Shown here piece after piece: positions 24,169 to 33,407 of a stretch of 64,000 nt of DNA. Origin of the DNA: Caenimonas aquaedulcis (lineage in GTDB: Bacteria > Pseudomonadota > Gammaproteobacteria > Burkholderiales > Burkholderiaceae_C); NCBI RefSeq assembly GCF_015831345.1, contig NZ_JADWYS010000001.1, forward strand, positions 1,374,118-1,438,117, given 5' to 3'. Each line of letters opens with the position of its first letter. The first letter of the stretch is position 1. The position numbers and the translations under genes were made by a program. Below the pieces are notes generated by a model. The model saw only the letters and a list, made by a program, of their open reading frames with translations. It ran no database searches and was not told where the DNA came from.

Positions 24169-24637
24169 CCCTGCCGCCGCGGGTGTAGATGTCCGGCTGG
24201 TTGATCTCCATCATGCGGTCCGGCGCCATCAGCGGCTTGAAGCCGAACTGCGCGTACAAGCCGTGCGCATCGCGGGTGGCGAGCAGCATGCGGCGCAGGC
24301 CCTGCAGCTCGGGGTGGTCGCGCATCGCCTGCATCATCATCTTGCTCACGCCGCGGCCGCGGTGCTCCTCCAGGACGTAGACGTCCGCCAGGTAGGCGAA
24401 GGTCGCGCGGTCGGTGACGAGGCGTGCAAGGCCGACCTGCGTGCCCTCATGGAAGGCGCCGATGCACAGGGAGTTGGACAGCGCGCGCTCCACCGTCTCG
24501 TAGGGGATGCTTTGCGCCCAGTACGAGCGGGAGAGAAAGGCGTGCGCCGCTTTCGCGTCGATGCGCGCGGGGTCGCTGGAGACGGTATAGCCGGGCGAGT
24601 CCTGCGCCACGGGTTTGGACGCATCCATTTCCTTCAT
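24155..24637 (-). CDS. GNAT family N-acetyltransferase
   Basis: A 160-residue acetyl-CoA-dependent acetyltransferase. The acetyl-CoA binding loop is visible in VYVLEEHRGRGVSKMMMQAM (R/Q-x-x-G-x-G/A), and the C-terminal YAQFGFKPLM is typical. It resembles the YjgM-like subgroup acting on small molecules. The start at 24637 (MKEMDASK) is chosen because GGAAGG lies about 6 nt upstream; 24628 is an alternative. Its 3' end overlaps the convergent hydrolase. Confidence 0.85.
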   Translation of the reverse strand: MKEMDASKPVAQDSPGYTVSSDPARIDAKAAHAFLSRSYWAQSIPYETVERALSNSLCIGAFHEGTQVGLARLVTDRATFAYLADVYVLEEHRGRGVSKMMMQAMRDHPELQGLRRMLLATRDAHGLYAQFGFKPLMAPDRMMEINQPDIYTRGGRASAG

Positions 24638-24726
24638 CTGAACCTTCCATTGACACACAACAGCCCGCATTGTCATCGCTTCCGCCCGCTGGCATCATGG
24701 ACTTCCGCCGACTCGAGGTGCCCCAA

Positions 24727-25200
24727 GTGACTTCCCTTTCCTCACTCCTCGCCACAACCGCCCTGCTGCTCGCCTGCGCCGCTTCCCAGGCCCAAACCGC
24801 GCCCCCGCCCCCGGCCGCCTTCGACCCGGAGCTCGCCCGGTCCCTGGGCGCGGACGAGCGCGGGATGCGCAGCTACGTGCTCGTCATCCTGCAGACCGGC
24901 CCGAACAGGGTACCGGCCGGGCCGGAGCGCGACGAGATGTTCAAGGGCCACTTCGCGAACATGGGCCGGCTCGCGAAGGAAGGCAAGCTCGCGCTCGCGG
25001 GGCCCTTCGATGGCGCCGACGGCTGGCGCGGGCTCTTCATCTTCGCCGTGGCGGACGTCGAGGAGGCGAAGAAACTCACCGCGACGGACCCCGTGATCAT
25101 CAAGGGCGAGATGGTCGCTCAGTACCACCCCTACTACGGCTCGGCCGCGCTGATGATGGTGAACCAGCTGCACGAGAAGGTCGTGAAGAAGCCCTTCTGA
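24727..25200 (+). CDS. Secreted YciI-like protein
   Basis: A 157-residue protein with a Sec-type signal (TSLSSLLATTALLLACAASQ) followed by a YciI-like ferredoxin-fold domain (YVLVILQTGP, HFANMGRLAKEGKLALAGPF, LFIFAVADVEEAKKLTATDP). Such domains are small and often of unknown activity; an exported version is less common. The start is GTG at 24727, preceded by GAGGTG; an ATG at 24697 would place ten charged residues before the signal and lacks a ribosome binding site. Confidence 0.75.
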   Translation: MTSLSSLLATTALLLACAASQAQTAPPPPAAFDPELARSLGADERGMRSYVLVILQTGPNRVPAGPERDEMFKGHFANMGRLAKEGKLALAGPFDGADGWRGLFIFAVADVEEAKKLTATDPVIIKGEMVAQYHPYYGSAALMMVNQLHEKVVKKPF

Positions 25201-25209
25201 CGCGGGCCG

Positions 25210-25632
25210 CTACAGGCGCGCCGCGGTGAGGCTCCACACGATCACCACGAGCTGCGCGATGTTGATCGCGATCGCGGTGAAATGCGTCCTGCGGAACCCG
25301 GCGATGGCTTCCGCGCCGCTGGTCTGGATCTGCTCGCCGAGCGCATCCATCTTCGGGATGATGCTCTTGCGCAGCACCACGGCCAGCACCGCCAGCCCGG
25401 CCGCGCCGAAGGCCAGGGCGAAGCGCCCGGCGAAGAGGTAGCTGAGCGCCGTCGCGCTCGCCGTGGCCAGCCCCGCGGCGTAGTACACATTGAAGAAGCC
25501 GCGCACGAAGCGGGCGTCCAGCGGCGTGTCGTGCTTCAGGACGAGCAGCGGGATCGAGCCGAGGATGAAGTACGCAGTCGTCACCAGCAGGGCGACCGTG
25601 AAGCACAGCGCGGCGATCATGGCGGGGGACAT
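25210..25632 (-). CDS. Hypothetical four-helix membrane protein
   Basis: Not recognised. A 140-residue protein with four hydrophobic segments (about residues 5-30, 48-68, 70-90 and 115-137). The loop VLKHDTPLDARFVRGFFNVY and the block FRRTHFTAIAINIAQLVVIV are its most distinctive parts. The arrangement resembles small DUF1772/DUF4149-type membrane proteins, but I cannot assign a family. It is convergent with the YciI-like gene and divergent from the efflux gene at 25673. Confidence 0.65.
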   Translation of the reverse strand: MSPAMIAALCFTVALLVTTAYFILGSIPLLVLKHDTPLDARFVRGFFNVYYAAGLATASATALSYLFAGRFALAFGAAGLAVLAVVLRKSIIPKMDALGEQIQTSGAEAIAGFRRTHFTAIAINIAQLVVIVWSLTAARL

Positions 25633-25672
25633 GGCCGGTTTATACCGCTTTCGCCTCTGCTACGCTCGCCCG

Positions 25673-26863
25673 ATGTCCCCCCGCCTGGTCGTCGTCGTGC
25701 TTGCGTTGCTGCTGGGCATCCAGCCCGTCACGACCGACCTGTACCTGCCCGCCCTGCCGGCGCTCACGCAAAGCCTCGCCGCCCCGGTCTCCCAGGCGCA
25801 GCTCACGCTCACGATGCTGCTGCTCGCCTTCGGCACCTCGCAGCTCGTCTGGGGGCCGCTGTCGGACCGCTTCGGCCGCCGGCCGGTGCTCCTGTGCGGG
25901 CTGGGTGCGTACACCCTCGCCTCCATCGCCTGCGCGCTCGCGCCGTCAATGTCGCTGCTGATCGCCTGCCGCACGATCCAGGGCGCTGCGATGGGCGCGG
26001 CGGTGATGGGCGCCCGCGCCATCGTGCGGGACCTGTACACGCCGGAGACCGGCGCCCGCATGATGTCGCGGGGCCTCACCGGACTGGGCTTCATCGCGTG
26101 CGCCTGCGCGCCGGTGGGCGGGCTGCTGTCGGACTGGATCGGCTGGCGCTTCGCGCTGGCGGCGCCGGCCCTGTTCGGCACCCTGGCGTTCCTCGTGGTG
26201 GCCCTGCGCTTCGAGGAAACGGCGCCGCGCACCAACCCGAACGCGCTGCAGCCCGCGACGCTCGTGTCGACCTGGCTTGCCATCGTGCGGCATCCGACCT
26301 TCCTCACCTATTCCGCCCTGTCGACCGCGTCGTATGCCGGCCTCTTCACCTTCCTCGCCTCCTCGTCCTTCGTGTTCATCCAGGTGCTGGGCCTCACGCG
26401 CACGCAATACGGCCTCGTGATGTTCTCCATGGCGGCCGTGTACATCGCCGGCACGTTCTGGTGCCGGCGCCTGCTGCCGCGGTTCGGCGTGCGGCGCTCC
26501 GTCGCCATCGCGGGCGGCGTGAGCGTGCTCGCGGGCACGGCCATGGGCGCGATGGCACTTGCGGGGTTGCACACCACCTGGGCGATCGCGCTTCCCTTTT
26601 GCATCTTCATGTTCGCGCACGGCGTGCACCAGCCCTGCGGTCAGAGCGGCGCGATCGCGCCTTTTCCACAGGCGGCGGGCGCGGCGTCGGCGCTCAACGG
26701 TTTCCTGATGATGGTGGCCGCCTTCGCGGTCGGCGGCTGGGTGGGCAGGCGGCTGGACGGCACCGTGTTCGCACTGACGTCGGGCGTTTGGTTCTGGAGC
26801 GCCGTCATCGCCGCGGTTTCCTGGACGCTGGTGCAACGTCATGGGGATCCGCGCCATGCCTGA
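25673..26863 (+). CDS. MFS multidrug efflux transporter (Bcr/CflA family)
   Basis: A 396-residue, 12-helix major facilitator protein. Family features include [20 protein letters not shown] in helix 1 and the motif A loop [14 protein letters not shown]. Members expel bicyclomycin, chloramphenicol, sulfonamides or small metabolites by proton antiport. The first codon is ATG at 25673. Its 3' end overlaps miaA by 8 bp, so it is probably co-transcribed with miaA and the ABC ATPase gene. Confidence 0.9.
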   Translation: MSPRLVVVVLALLLGIQPVTTDLYLPALPALTQSLAAPVSQAQLTLTMLLLAFGTSQLVWGPLSDRFGRRPVLLCGLGAYTLASIACALAPSMSLLIACRTIQGAAMGAAVMGARAIVRDLYTPETGARMMSRGLTGLGFIACACAPVGGLLSDWIGWRFALAAPALFGTLAFLVVALRFEETAPRTNPNALQPATLVSTWLAIVRHPTFLTYSALSTASYAGLFTFLASSSFVFIQVLGLTRTQYGLVMFSMAAVYIAGTFWCRRLLPRFGVRRSVAIAGGVSVLAGTAMGAMALAGLHTTWAIALPFCIFMFAHGVHQPCGQSGAIAPFPQAAGAASALNGFLMMVAAFAVGGWVGRRLDGTVFALTSGVWFWSAVIAAVSWTLVQRHGDPRHA

Positions 26864-27791
26864 TCCGCGCGTCATCGCCCTCGCCGGCCCCACCGCATCG
26901 GGCAAAAGCGCCGCGGCGCTCGCGATCGCGCGCGAGCACGGCGCGGAGATCATCAGCGTGGATTCCGCGCTGGTCTACCGCGGCATGGACATCGGCACCG
27001 CCAAGCCGACGGCGGCCGAACTCGCGGCGGTGCCGCACCACCTCATCGACATCCGCGATCCGCTGCAGGCCTACAGCGCGGCGGAATTCGCCGCCGACGC
27101 GGCGCGGCTGGTCGGCGAGATCAACGCACGCGGCAAGCCCGCGCTGCTGGTAGGCGGGACGATGCTGTACTTCAAGGCGCTGTTCGACGGCATCGACGAC
27201 ATGCCCCCCGCCGATGCGCAAGTTCGCGCAGGCCTGGACGCGCAGGCCGCACGCGATGGCCAGGCTTCGCTCCATGCGGAGCTCTCCCGCGTGGACCCGC
27301 CGACGGCCGCGCGCCTGGCGCCCGGGGACACGCAGCGGGTGCAGCGTGCACTGGAGGTGTATCGCCTCTCCGGCCGGCCGCTGTCGAGTTTCCACACACG
27401 GGGCGAGGCGACGGGTACGTCGCCCTTCAGGGAGACGCCGCTGGTGTCGCTGGAGCCGCGGGATCGCGCGTGGTTGCACGAACGCATCGCGCAGCGCTTC
27501 GACCTGATGCTGGCCGCGGGCTTCATCGACGAAGTGAAACGCCTGCGCGCGCGCGGCGACCTCACGCCCGATTTGCCGAGCATGCGCTGCGTGGGCTATC
27601 GGCAGGCGTGGGACATGCTGGACGGCGTCCATGCACCCGGCACCTTGCGCGACCGCGGCATCGCCGCGACGCGCCAGCTTGCCAAACGGCAGCTCACCTG
27701 GCTGCGCGGCATGCCGCGGCGGCACGTGATCGCGTGCGATGCGCCCGATGCCGCCGCGCAGCTCCTGCAGGCCGCGAGGGAGATGCTGTGA
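26856..27791 (+). CDS. miaA: tRNA dimethylallyltransferase MiaA
   Basis: A 311-residue enzyme that adds a dimethylallyl group to A37 of tRNAs reading UNN codons. The P-loop is [42 protein letters not shown] and [12 protein letters not shown] are family signatures. The start at 26856 (MPDPRVIAL) has GGGG 8 nt upstream; ATG 26841 is an alternative with no ribosome binding site. Overlaps at both ends (8 bp with the efflux gene, GTGA with the ATPase) indicate coupling. Confidence 0.95.
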   Translation: MPDPRVIALAGPTASGKSAAALAIAREHGAEIISVDSALVYRGMDIGTAKPTAAELAAVPHHLIDIRDPLQAYSAAEFAADAARLVGEINARGKPALLVGGTMLYFKALFDGIDDMPPADAQVRAGLDAQAARDGQASLHAELSRVDPPTAARLAPGDTQRVQRALEVYRLSGRPLSSFHTRGEATGTSPFRETPLVSLEPRDRAWLHERIAQRFDLMLAAGFIDEVKRLRARGDLTPDLPSMRCVGYRQAWDMLDGVHAPGTLRDRGIAATRQLAKRQLTWLRGMPRRHVIACDAPDAAAQLLQAAREML

Positions 27792-28447
27792 CGAGCACCA
27801 GCCCGGTCGTGTCCCTGCGCGGCCTCGCCAAGCGCTATGGCGAGGCAACCGTTTTCTCGAACGTGACGCTCGACATCGACCCCGGCGAATTTGTCGCCAT
27901 CGTCGGCGAATCGGGGGTCGGCAAATCCACGCTGCTCAATTGCATGGCGGGCCTGGACACCTGGAACGAAGGCCAGGTGATCCTCCACGGCCGGGACCTG
28001 CAGGCCCTCACAGGCGACGAACGCGCGCTCATGCGCCGCCGGCACGTGGGCTTCGTCTTCCAGGCTTTCCACGTGCTGCCGCACCTCGACGTGGCGCAGA
28101 ACGTCGGCCTGCCGCTGATGCTGCTGCAGCAACCCGCGGGCCGGCATGTCGAGGAGATGCTGCACGCGGTCGGCCTCGACGGGTTGGGCGGGCGTTTGCC
28201 CCAGGAGCTGTCGGGCGGGCAGTTGCAGCGCGTCGCCATCGCGCGTGCGTTGATCCACCGGCCCGCGCTGCTCCTCGCCGACGAACCCACGGGCAACCTG
28301 GATCCGGGCACCGCAGCGAAGGTGATGGACGTGCTGGCCGCGCAGACGCGCGAACACGGGGCGGCGCTGGTGCTGGTGACGCACTCGGAATCCGCCGCCG
28401 CACGCGCGGACCGCGCGCTGCGCCTGACGAGCGGCGGCATCGCCTAG
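27788..28447 (+). CDS. ABC transporter ATP-binding protein (LolD/MacB type)
   Basis: A 219-residue ATPase of the class that drives FtsX-like permeases. Walker A is [10 protein letters not shown], the signature is [14 protein letters not shown], and Walker B is [16 protein letters not shown]. It begins at GTG overlapping the miaA stop. No permease is adjacent, but an 841-residue FtsX/MacB-type permease with an AttH-like gene lies at 30882-34501. In many related genomes the three form one operon, so I infer this is their ATPase, separated by two minus-strand genes and a hemerythrin gene. Confidence 0.88.
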   Translation: MTSTSPVVSLRGLAKRYGEATVFSNVTLDIDPGEFVAIVGESGVGKSTLLNCMAGLDTWNEGQVILHGRDLQALTGDERALMRRRHVGFVFQAFHVLPHLDVAQNVGLPLMLLQQPAGRHVEEMLHAVGLDGLGGRLPQELSGGQLQRVAIARALIHRPALLLADEPTGNLDPGTAAKVMDVLAAQTREHGAALVLVTHSESAAARADRALRLTSGGIA

Positions 28448-28458
28448 CGGGCGAAGCG

Positions 28459-29241
28459 CTAGAGGTCGTCGGGCCGCAACGCCTTCTGCAGCAGGGCCAG
28501 GCCCGCGCCGACGTCCTCGATCGCCATCTGTCCCGGCGCCGAAGGGCTCTCGCCGATGGCGAACGTCATCGCGGAGCCGAACGCCCAGCCGCACAGGCGC
28601 GTGATCGCGCCCAGGCGGCCCATCGACATGCTCACCACCGGAATCGCCAGTTCGCGGCTCGCGCGCTGCGTGGCCTCCAGCAAGCGAAGCACGTCCTCCA
28701 TGGACCGCGGCATCACGGCCACCTTGGCGATGTCCGCGCCGAGCTGCGCGGCGCGCGCGAAGCGGTCCGCGATTGCCTCCACGGCCGGCGTGGACTGGAA
28801 GTCGTGGAACGAGAGCAGCAGCTGGACGCGATGCGCGCGCGTCATCTCGCGCACTTCGGCGACTTCGGCCGGCGCATTGCCCGCTTCGTAATCGAGCAGG
28901 TCCACGTGACCCGTGCGGCAGACCGCGGCGTACAACGCGATGACCTGCGCTTCGGTCAGCTCGATCCGCTCGCCGCCCTCGCGCGCCGAGCGGCGCGTGA
29001 CCAGCAGCGGGATACCGCCGCTGGCCGCCTTGATGCGCCCGCACAGGTCCGCCATCGAGGCGGTATCGGCGATGCCCTCGAAGAAATCGACGCGCCACTC
29101 GAGGATGTCCGGCTTCTTGGCGGCGACGACGGCGACTTCGTCGAGCAGGCGCTGCGCGGTGCGGCCCACCAGCGGCGCGCAGATGGCGGGAAAGCGGGCG
29201 CCCGTGGCGTTTCGGGGGAGCTGGATGGCGTGCGGAGGCAT
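28459..29241 (-). CDS. aroD: Type I 3-dehydroquinate dehydratase
   Basis: A 260-residue Schiff-base enzyme that converts 3-dehydroquinate to 3-dehydroshikimate. Family elements are PDILEWRVDFFEG (Glu-x-Arg-x-Asp), LLLSFHDFQSTP with the catalytic His, IAKVAVMPRS with the Schiff-base Lys, and SMGRLGAITRL. The start is MPPHAIQLP. Many betaproteobacteria use type II AroQ for biosynthesis, so a type I enzyme could serve quinate or shikimate use; this cannot be decided here. Confidence 0.9.
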   Translation of the reverse strand: MPPHAIQLPRNATGARFPAICAPLVGRTAQRLLDEVAVVAAKKPDILEWRVDFFEGIADTASMADLCGRIKAASGGIPLLVTRRSAREGGERIELTEAQVIALYAAVCRTGHVDLLDYEAGNAPAEVAEVREMTRAHRVQLLLSFHDFQSTPAVEAIADRFARAAQLGADIAKVAVMPRSMEDVLRLLEATQRASRELAIPVVSMSMGRLGAITRLCGWAFGSAMTFAIGESPSAPGQMAIEDVGAGLALLQKALRPDDL

Positions 29242-29260
29242 GCCCCGATTGTAGGGAGCG

Positions 29261-30220
29261 CTAGCGCACCAACTCGCCGAAGCGCGCCACGTCCACATTG
29301 CCCCCGCTCAGGATCACGCCGACGCGCTTGCCCGCCAGGTCCAGCCCGGCGTGGCGCGCGGCCGCGAAGCCCAGGCAGCCGGTCGGCTCCACGATCATCT
29401 TCATGCGCTCGGCGAAAAAGCGCATCGCCTCCACCAGCTGCGTATCGGAGGCGACCAGGATGTCGTCGACGTTCTTGCGGATCACCTCGAAGGTGTATTG
29501 GCCGAGATGCTGCGTCTGCGCGCCATCGGCGAGCGTCTGCGGCGTGGGGATGTTCACGATCTCGCCCTTGCGCAGGGACTGGCGGCCATCGTCGCCCGCC
29601 TCGGGCTCCACGCCGTACAGCTTGCAGCGCGGCGACAGCGCGCGCGTGGACAGCGCGGAGCCGCTGAGCAGCCCCCCGCCGCCGAGCGGGACGAGCAGCA
29701 CGTCGAGCTCGCCCACGTCCTCGAACAGTTCCTTGGCGGCCGTGCCCTGGCCTGCCATCACATCGGGATGGTCGAAGGGCGGGATCAGCGTCATGCCGCG
29801 CTCCGTGGCGAGCTTGCGGCTCAGCGCCTCGCGGTCTTCCTTGTAGCGGTCGAAGGTGATCACCTCGGCGCCGTAGCCGCGCGTCGCGTCCATCTTGGCG
29901 CGCGGCGCATCGAGCGGCATGAGGATGGTCGCGGGGATTCCCAGCAGGCGCGCCGAGAGCGCGATCGCCTGCGCGTGGTTGCCGGAGGAGAACGCCAGCA
30001 CGCCCGCCTTGCGCTGCGCCGCGTCGAATTTCGAGAGCGCATTGAAACCGCCGCGGAACTTGAAGGCGCCCATGCGCTGGAAGTTCTCGCACTTGAAGAA
30101 CAGCTCGCAGCCCAGCAATTGGTCGGCCGTGGTGGAGCGCAGGACGGGCGTGCGGTGCGCGTGGCCCGAGAGCCGCGCGGCCGCGGCGGAAACATCGTCG
30201 TAGGTGGGGAGGGACAGCAT
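29261..30220 (-). CDS. Threonine dehydratase-like PLP enzyme
   Basis: A 319-residue fold-type II PLP enzyme. The PLP lysine is in FQRMGAFKFRGGFNAL; the Asn loop is SSGNHAQAI; the Gly-rich phosphate loop is PLGGGGLLSG. It is the short catabolic type, without the ACT-like regulatory domain of biosynthetic IlvA, and could deaminate threonine/serine or racemise serine/aspartate. The start at 30220 (MLSLPTYDDV) is by family length; 30238 would add six residues. It precedes aroD on the same strand with a 19-bp gap. Confidence 0.86.
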   Translation of the reverse strand: MLSLPTYDDVSAAAARLSGHAHRTPVLRSTTADQLLGCELFFKCENFQRMGAFKFRGGFNALSKFDAAQRKAGVLAFSSGNHAQAIALSARLLGIPATILMPLDAPRAKMDATRGYGAEVITFDRYKEDREALSRKLATERGMTLIPPFDHPDVMAGQGTAAKELFEDVGELDVLLVPLGGGGLLSGSALSTRALSPRCKLYGVEPEAGDDGRQSLRKGEIVNIPTPQTLADGAQTQHLGQYTFEVIRKNVDDILVASDTQLVEAMRFFAERMKMIVEPTGCLGFAAARHAGLDLAGKRVGVILSGGNVDVARFGELVR

Positions 30221-30353
30221 GGAAATACTGTAGCGCATGCGCTGCCCGGCGCAGGATAAATTCCCGCGCGGCGCCTGACGCATTCCTACAAGACCGGTGC
30301 GCAATTGCCGCCAAGATGGGTGACACCCCCCAAACCACCCAGGAGAAAAATAC

Positions 30354-30839
30354 ATGGCAACCCGTTCCGCAAAAGACGCCTGCGACCTGCTCGACGCCGA
30401 CCACCGCGCCGTCAAGAAGATGTTCAAGGACTACGAAGAGCTCACCAACTCCCGCGCCCGCAGCGCCGGCCAGAAGAAGATGGAACTCGCGCAGCAGATC
30501 TGCAACGAGCTGAAGGTGCACGCCCAGATCGAAGAGGAAATCTTCTACCCCGCCCTGCGCGGCGCGATCAAGGAAACCGACCTCATCGACGAGGCCGACG
30601 TCGAGCACGCCAGCGCCAAGGACCTGATCGCGCAGATCGAAGCCGCCGGCGAAGCCGACGACATGTTCGACGCCAAGGTGAAGGTGCTCGGCGAATACAT
30701 CGACCACCACGTGAAGGAAGAGAAGAACGAGATGTTCCCCAAGGCCCGCGCCGCACGCAAGCTGGACTTGGTCGCGATGCGCGAGGAGCTGGAAGCACGC
30801 AAGGAGGAGCTGAAGGGCGAGATGGAAGCCACGGCCTGA
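30354..30839 (+). CDS. Hemerythrin HHE domain protein
   Basis: A 161-residue helical protein. The HHE iron ligands are visible as DADHRAVKKMF, HAQIEEEIFYP, ADVEHASAKD and DHHVKEEKNEMFP. Such proteins bind a di-iron centre and are linked to O2, NO or oxidative stress sensing or storage. The C-terminus is a charged helix (EELEARKEELKGE). The ribosome binding site CCAGGAGAA is strong. It has its own 130-bp upstream region and precedes the FtsX-like permease by 42 bp. Confidence 0.9.
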   Translation: MATRSAKDACDLLDADHRAVKKMFKDYEELTNSRARSAGQKKMELAQQICNELKVHAQIEEEIFYPALRGAIKETDLIDEADVEHASAKDLIAQIEAAGEADDMFDAKVKVLGEYIDHHVKEEKNEMFPKARAARKLDLVAMREELEARKEELKGEMEATA

Positions 30840-30881
30840 GGCCTGGAGCCCCGGCGCAGCGGGGCGCGCACAATCGCGCCC

Positions 30882-33407
30882 ATGCTCGCGCTGCTTCGCA
30901 CGTTTTCCTGGCAGGAGTTGCGCCACCACCCGTGGCGCAACGCCGCAGCCGTCCTGGCGGTCATGCTGGGGGTCGCACTGGCTTTCGCGGTGCACCTCAT
31001 CAACGCATCCGCGCTCAGTGAATTTTCCAGTGCCGTCCGCTCGGCGGGCGGCGAGCCGGATCTCGAACTTCGGCCCGTCCAGGCCAGCCTGGACGAAGCG
31101 CTGTACGCCAAGGCGGCCGCGCACGCGGATGTCGCCGCCGCCAGCCCCATTCTCGAACTCTCGACCTTCGCCTCCGTTCCCGGCGGCGAGCGCAAGCCGC
31201 TGCGCGTCGTCGGTGTCGACGCGCTCGTCGTGGCGACCATCGCACCCTCGCTCATGCCTGTCCCAAGCCTGGGGGCCGATCGCATGGCGCTGTTCGCGCC
31301 GCGGCAGCTCTTCCTGAACCCGGCGGCTCGACAGGCGTTCGGCGATGCCGCTGCCGTGCTGCGCCTGCAAAGCGGCGTGCAACTCGTGGACGCGCAGGTT
31401 GCCGGGACCGTCGGCGCGGGAGGCGGCGCACTGGCCGTGATGGACATCGCGGCGGTGCAGGACCTGTTTGCGCGCCAGGGCCAGCTCACGCGCATCGACT
31501 TGCGCCTGCGCCCGGGCACCGACCACGGCCGCTTCCTCCGTTCGCTCGCGTTGCCGGGCAGCGTGACGGCCACCGAGCCCGGCGACGCCGCGCAGCGCGT
31601 GGACAATCTCTCGCGCGCCTATCGCGTCAACCTCACCGTGCTCGCGCTCGTGGCGCTCTTCACCGGCGCGTTCCTCGTGTACTCCGTGCTGTCGCTCAGC
31701 GTCGCGCGGCGCGCGCAGCAGTTCGCACTGCTGGGCGTGCTCGGGCTCACCTCGCGGGAACGGCTGGGCGTGGTGATGGTGGAGTCGCTGGTGCTCGGGC
31801 TCATCGGCAGCCTCGCAGGCATCGCGTTGGGCACCGCGCTGGCCGACTTCGGTCTGGCGCGGCTGGGCGGCGACCTGGGCGGCGGCTATTTTCCGGGCGT
31901 GGCGCCGCAGCTGCACTGGAGCCCCGGGGCGGCGATCGTCTACGGCGTGCTCGGCATCGCGGCGGCGGGCGTGGGCGGCTGGCTGCCGGCACGCGCCGCG
32001 CGCGGACTGCCGCTCGCGCAGACGCTCAAGGGGCTCGGCAGCGGCGCGGGCGGAGCGGACCACCACCTCGCGAGTCTCGTCACCGTCGCGGCCGGCGCCG
32101 CCATGGCATTCCTGCCGCCCGTCGCCGGCATCCCGCTGGGTGCCTACCTGTCCATCGGGCTCCTGCTCGTGGGCGGGATCACCGCCCTGCCCTGGGCGGT
32201 GTCGCTGCTCTATGACCGGCTCGCGCCGGCGCTGGCGCATCGCGTGCTGCCCATGCTCGCCATCGAGCGCGCACGCCGCGTGCGCGAAAGCGCCGCGGTC
32301 GCGGTGAGCGGCGTCGTGGCGTCGCTCAGCCTCGCGGTGGCACTGACGGTGATGGTGGCGAGCTTTCGCGACTCGGTGACGCACTGGCTCGACGTCGTGC
32401 TGCCGGCGGACCTGTACGTTCGCACGGCGACGGGCTCCGCATCGGCGGACAGCGCGTGGTTCACCCCCGAACTCGTGCAGCAGGTGTCGCGCGTGGAAGG
32501 CGTGCGCCGCGTGACGTCGCAACGCATCCGGCCGCTGCTGCTCGACCCGGGCCGGCCCGCGGTGTCGCTGCTGGCGCGCACCATCGGCCCCGCCGCCGAA
32601 GCACTGCCGCTGGTCGGCACGCTGCATCCTGCGCCTGCCGGGCAGGTGCCCATCTACGTCAGCGAAGCGATGGTGGACTTGTATGGCGCCAGGCCCGGCG
32701 CAGCGTTCGAGCCCCTGGCGAAAGCCTTCGACGGACGCGCGAGCTTCTTCGTCGCGGGCGTGTGGCGCGACTACGTGCGCCAATCCGGCGCGATCGCGAT
32801 GGAGGGTGCCGACTACCGGCGGCTCACGGGCGATGCACGCGCCAACGACCTGCAGCTGTGGCTCGCGCCCGGCGCGGACGCGGGGGAGGTACAAGCGCGC
32901 GTGCGCGAGCTGGCGGGAAGCGCAGGCAGCGCAGCCGGCGCGCTCGAGTTCTCGTCGGCGCAGGAGCTGCGAGCCGTGTCGCTGCGCATCTTCGACCGCA
33001 GCTTCGCCATCACGTACTGGCTGCAGGCCGTGGCGATCGTCATCGGCCTCTTCGGCATCGCGGCGAGCTTCAGCGCGCAGGTGCTGGCGCGGCGCAAGGA
33101 GTTCGGGCTGCTCGCGCACCTCGGCCTCACGCGCGGGCAGGTGCTCGGGCTGGTCGCGGCGGAAGGCGCGGTATGGACGACCATCGGGTCCATCGCCGGT
33201 CTCGCGCTGGGGCTCGCGGTGTCGGTGGTGCTGGTGCACGTGGTGAACCCGCAGAGCTTCCACTGGACGATGGACCTGCTGGTGCCGTGGGCTCGCCTGC
33301 TGGGACTATGCGTAGCGGTGGTCGCGGCCGGCACGGTCACGGCGTGGCTCGCGGGCCGCGCGGCGGCGACGCGCGATGCGGTGCTGGCGGTGAAGGAGGA
33401 CTGGTAG
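30882..33407 (+). CDS. FtsX/MacB-type ABC transporter permease
   Basis: An 841-residue permease with two FtsX-type halves. The N-terminal membrane segment and periplasmic region are followed by three segments near residues 250-380, a central pair, a second periplasmic region and a C-terminal block of three. Each half contains the FtsX-like motif (QFALLGVLGLTSRERLGVVM; EFGLLAHLGLTRGQVLGLVA). These systems extract substrates from the periplasm or outer leaflet rather than pumping across the membrane. The downstream AttH-like gene starts inside its stop codon. The ATPase is probably the orphan at 27788. Confidence 0.9.
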   Translation: MLALLRTFSWQELRHHPWRNAAAVLAVMLGVALAFAVHLINASALSEFSSAVRSAGGEPDLELRPVQASLDEALYAKAAAHADVAAASPILELSTFASVPGGERKPLRVVGVDALVVATIAPSLMPVPSLGADRMALFAPRQLFLNPAARQAFGDAAAVLRLQSGVQLVDAQVAGTVGAGGGALAVMDIAAVQDLFARQGQLTRIDLRLRPGTDHGRFLRSLALPGSVTATEPGDAAQRVDNLSRAYRVNLTVLALVALFTGAFLVYSVLSLSVARRAQQFALLGVLGLTSRERLGVVMVESLVLGLIGSLAGIALGTALADFGLARLGGDLGGGYFPGVAPQLHWSPGAAIVYGVLGIAAAGVGGWLPARAARGLPLAQTLKGLGSGAGGADHHLASLVTVAAGAAMAFLPPVAGIPLGAYLSIGLLLVGGITALPWAVSLLYDRLAPALAHRVLPMLAIERARRVRESAAVAVSGVVASLSLAVALTVMVASFRDSVTHWLDVVLPADLYVRTATGSASADSAWFTPELVQQVSRVEGVRRVTSQRIRPLLLDPGRPAVSLLARTIGPAAEALPLVGTLHPAPAGQVPIYVSEAMVDLYGARPGAAFEPLAKAFDGRASFFVAGVWRDYVRQSGAIAMEGADYRRLTGDARANDLQLWLAPGADAGEVQARVRELAGSAGSAAGALEFSSAQELRAVSLRIFDRSFAITYWLQAVAIVIGLFGIAASFSAQVLARRKEFGLLAHLGLTRGQVLGLVAAEGAVWTTIGSIAGLALGLAVSVVLVHVVNPQSFHWTMDLLVPWARLLGLCVAVVAAGTVTAWLAGRAAATRDAVLAVKEDW

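Noticed and set aside
28956..33263. A 1435-codon open frame on the - strand.
   Set aside because: It is antisense to the hemerythrin and FtsX-type genes and shifts through the threonine dehydratase gene; the translation is His/Arg/Ala-rich with no domain.
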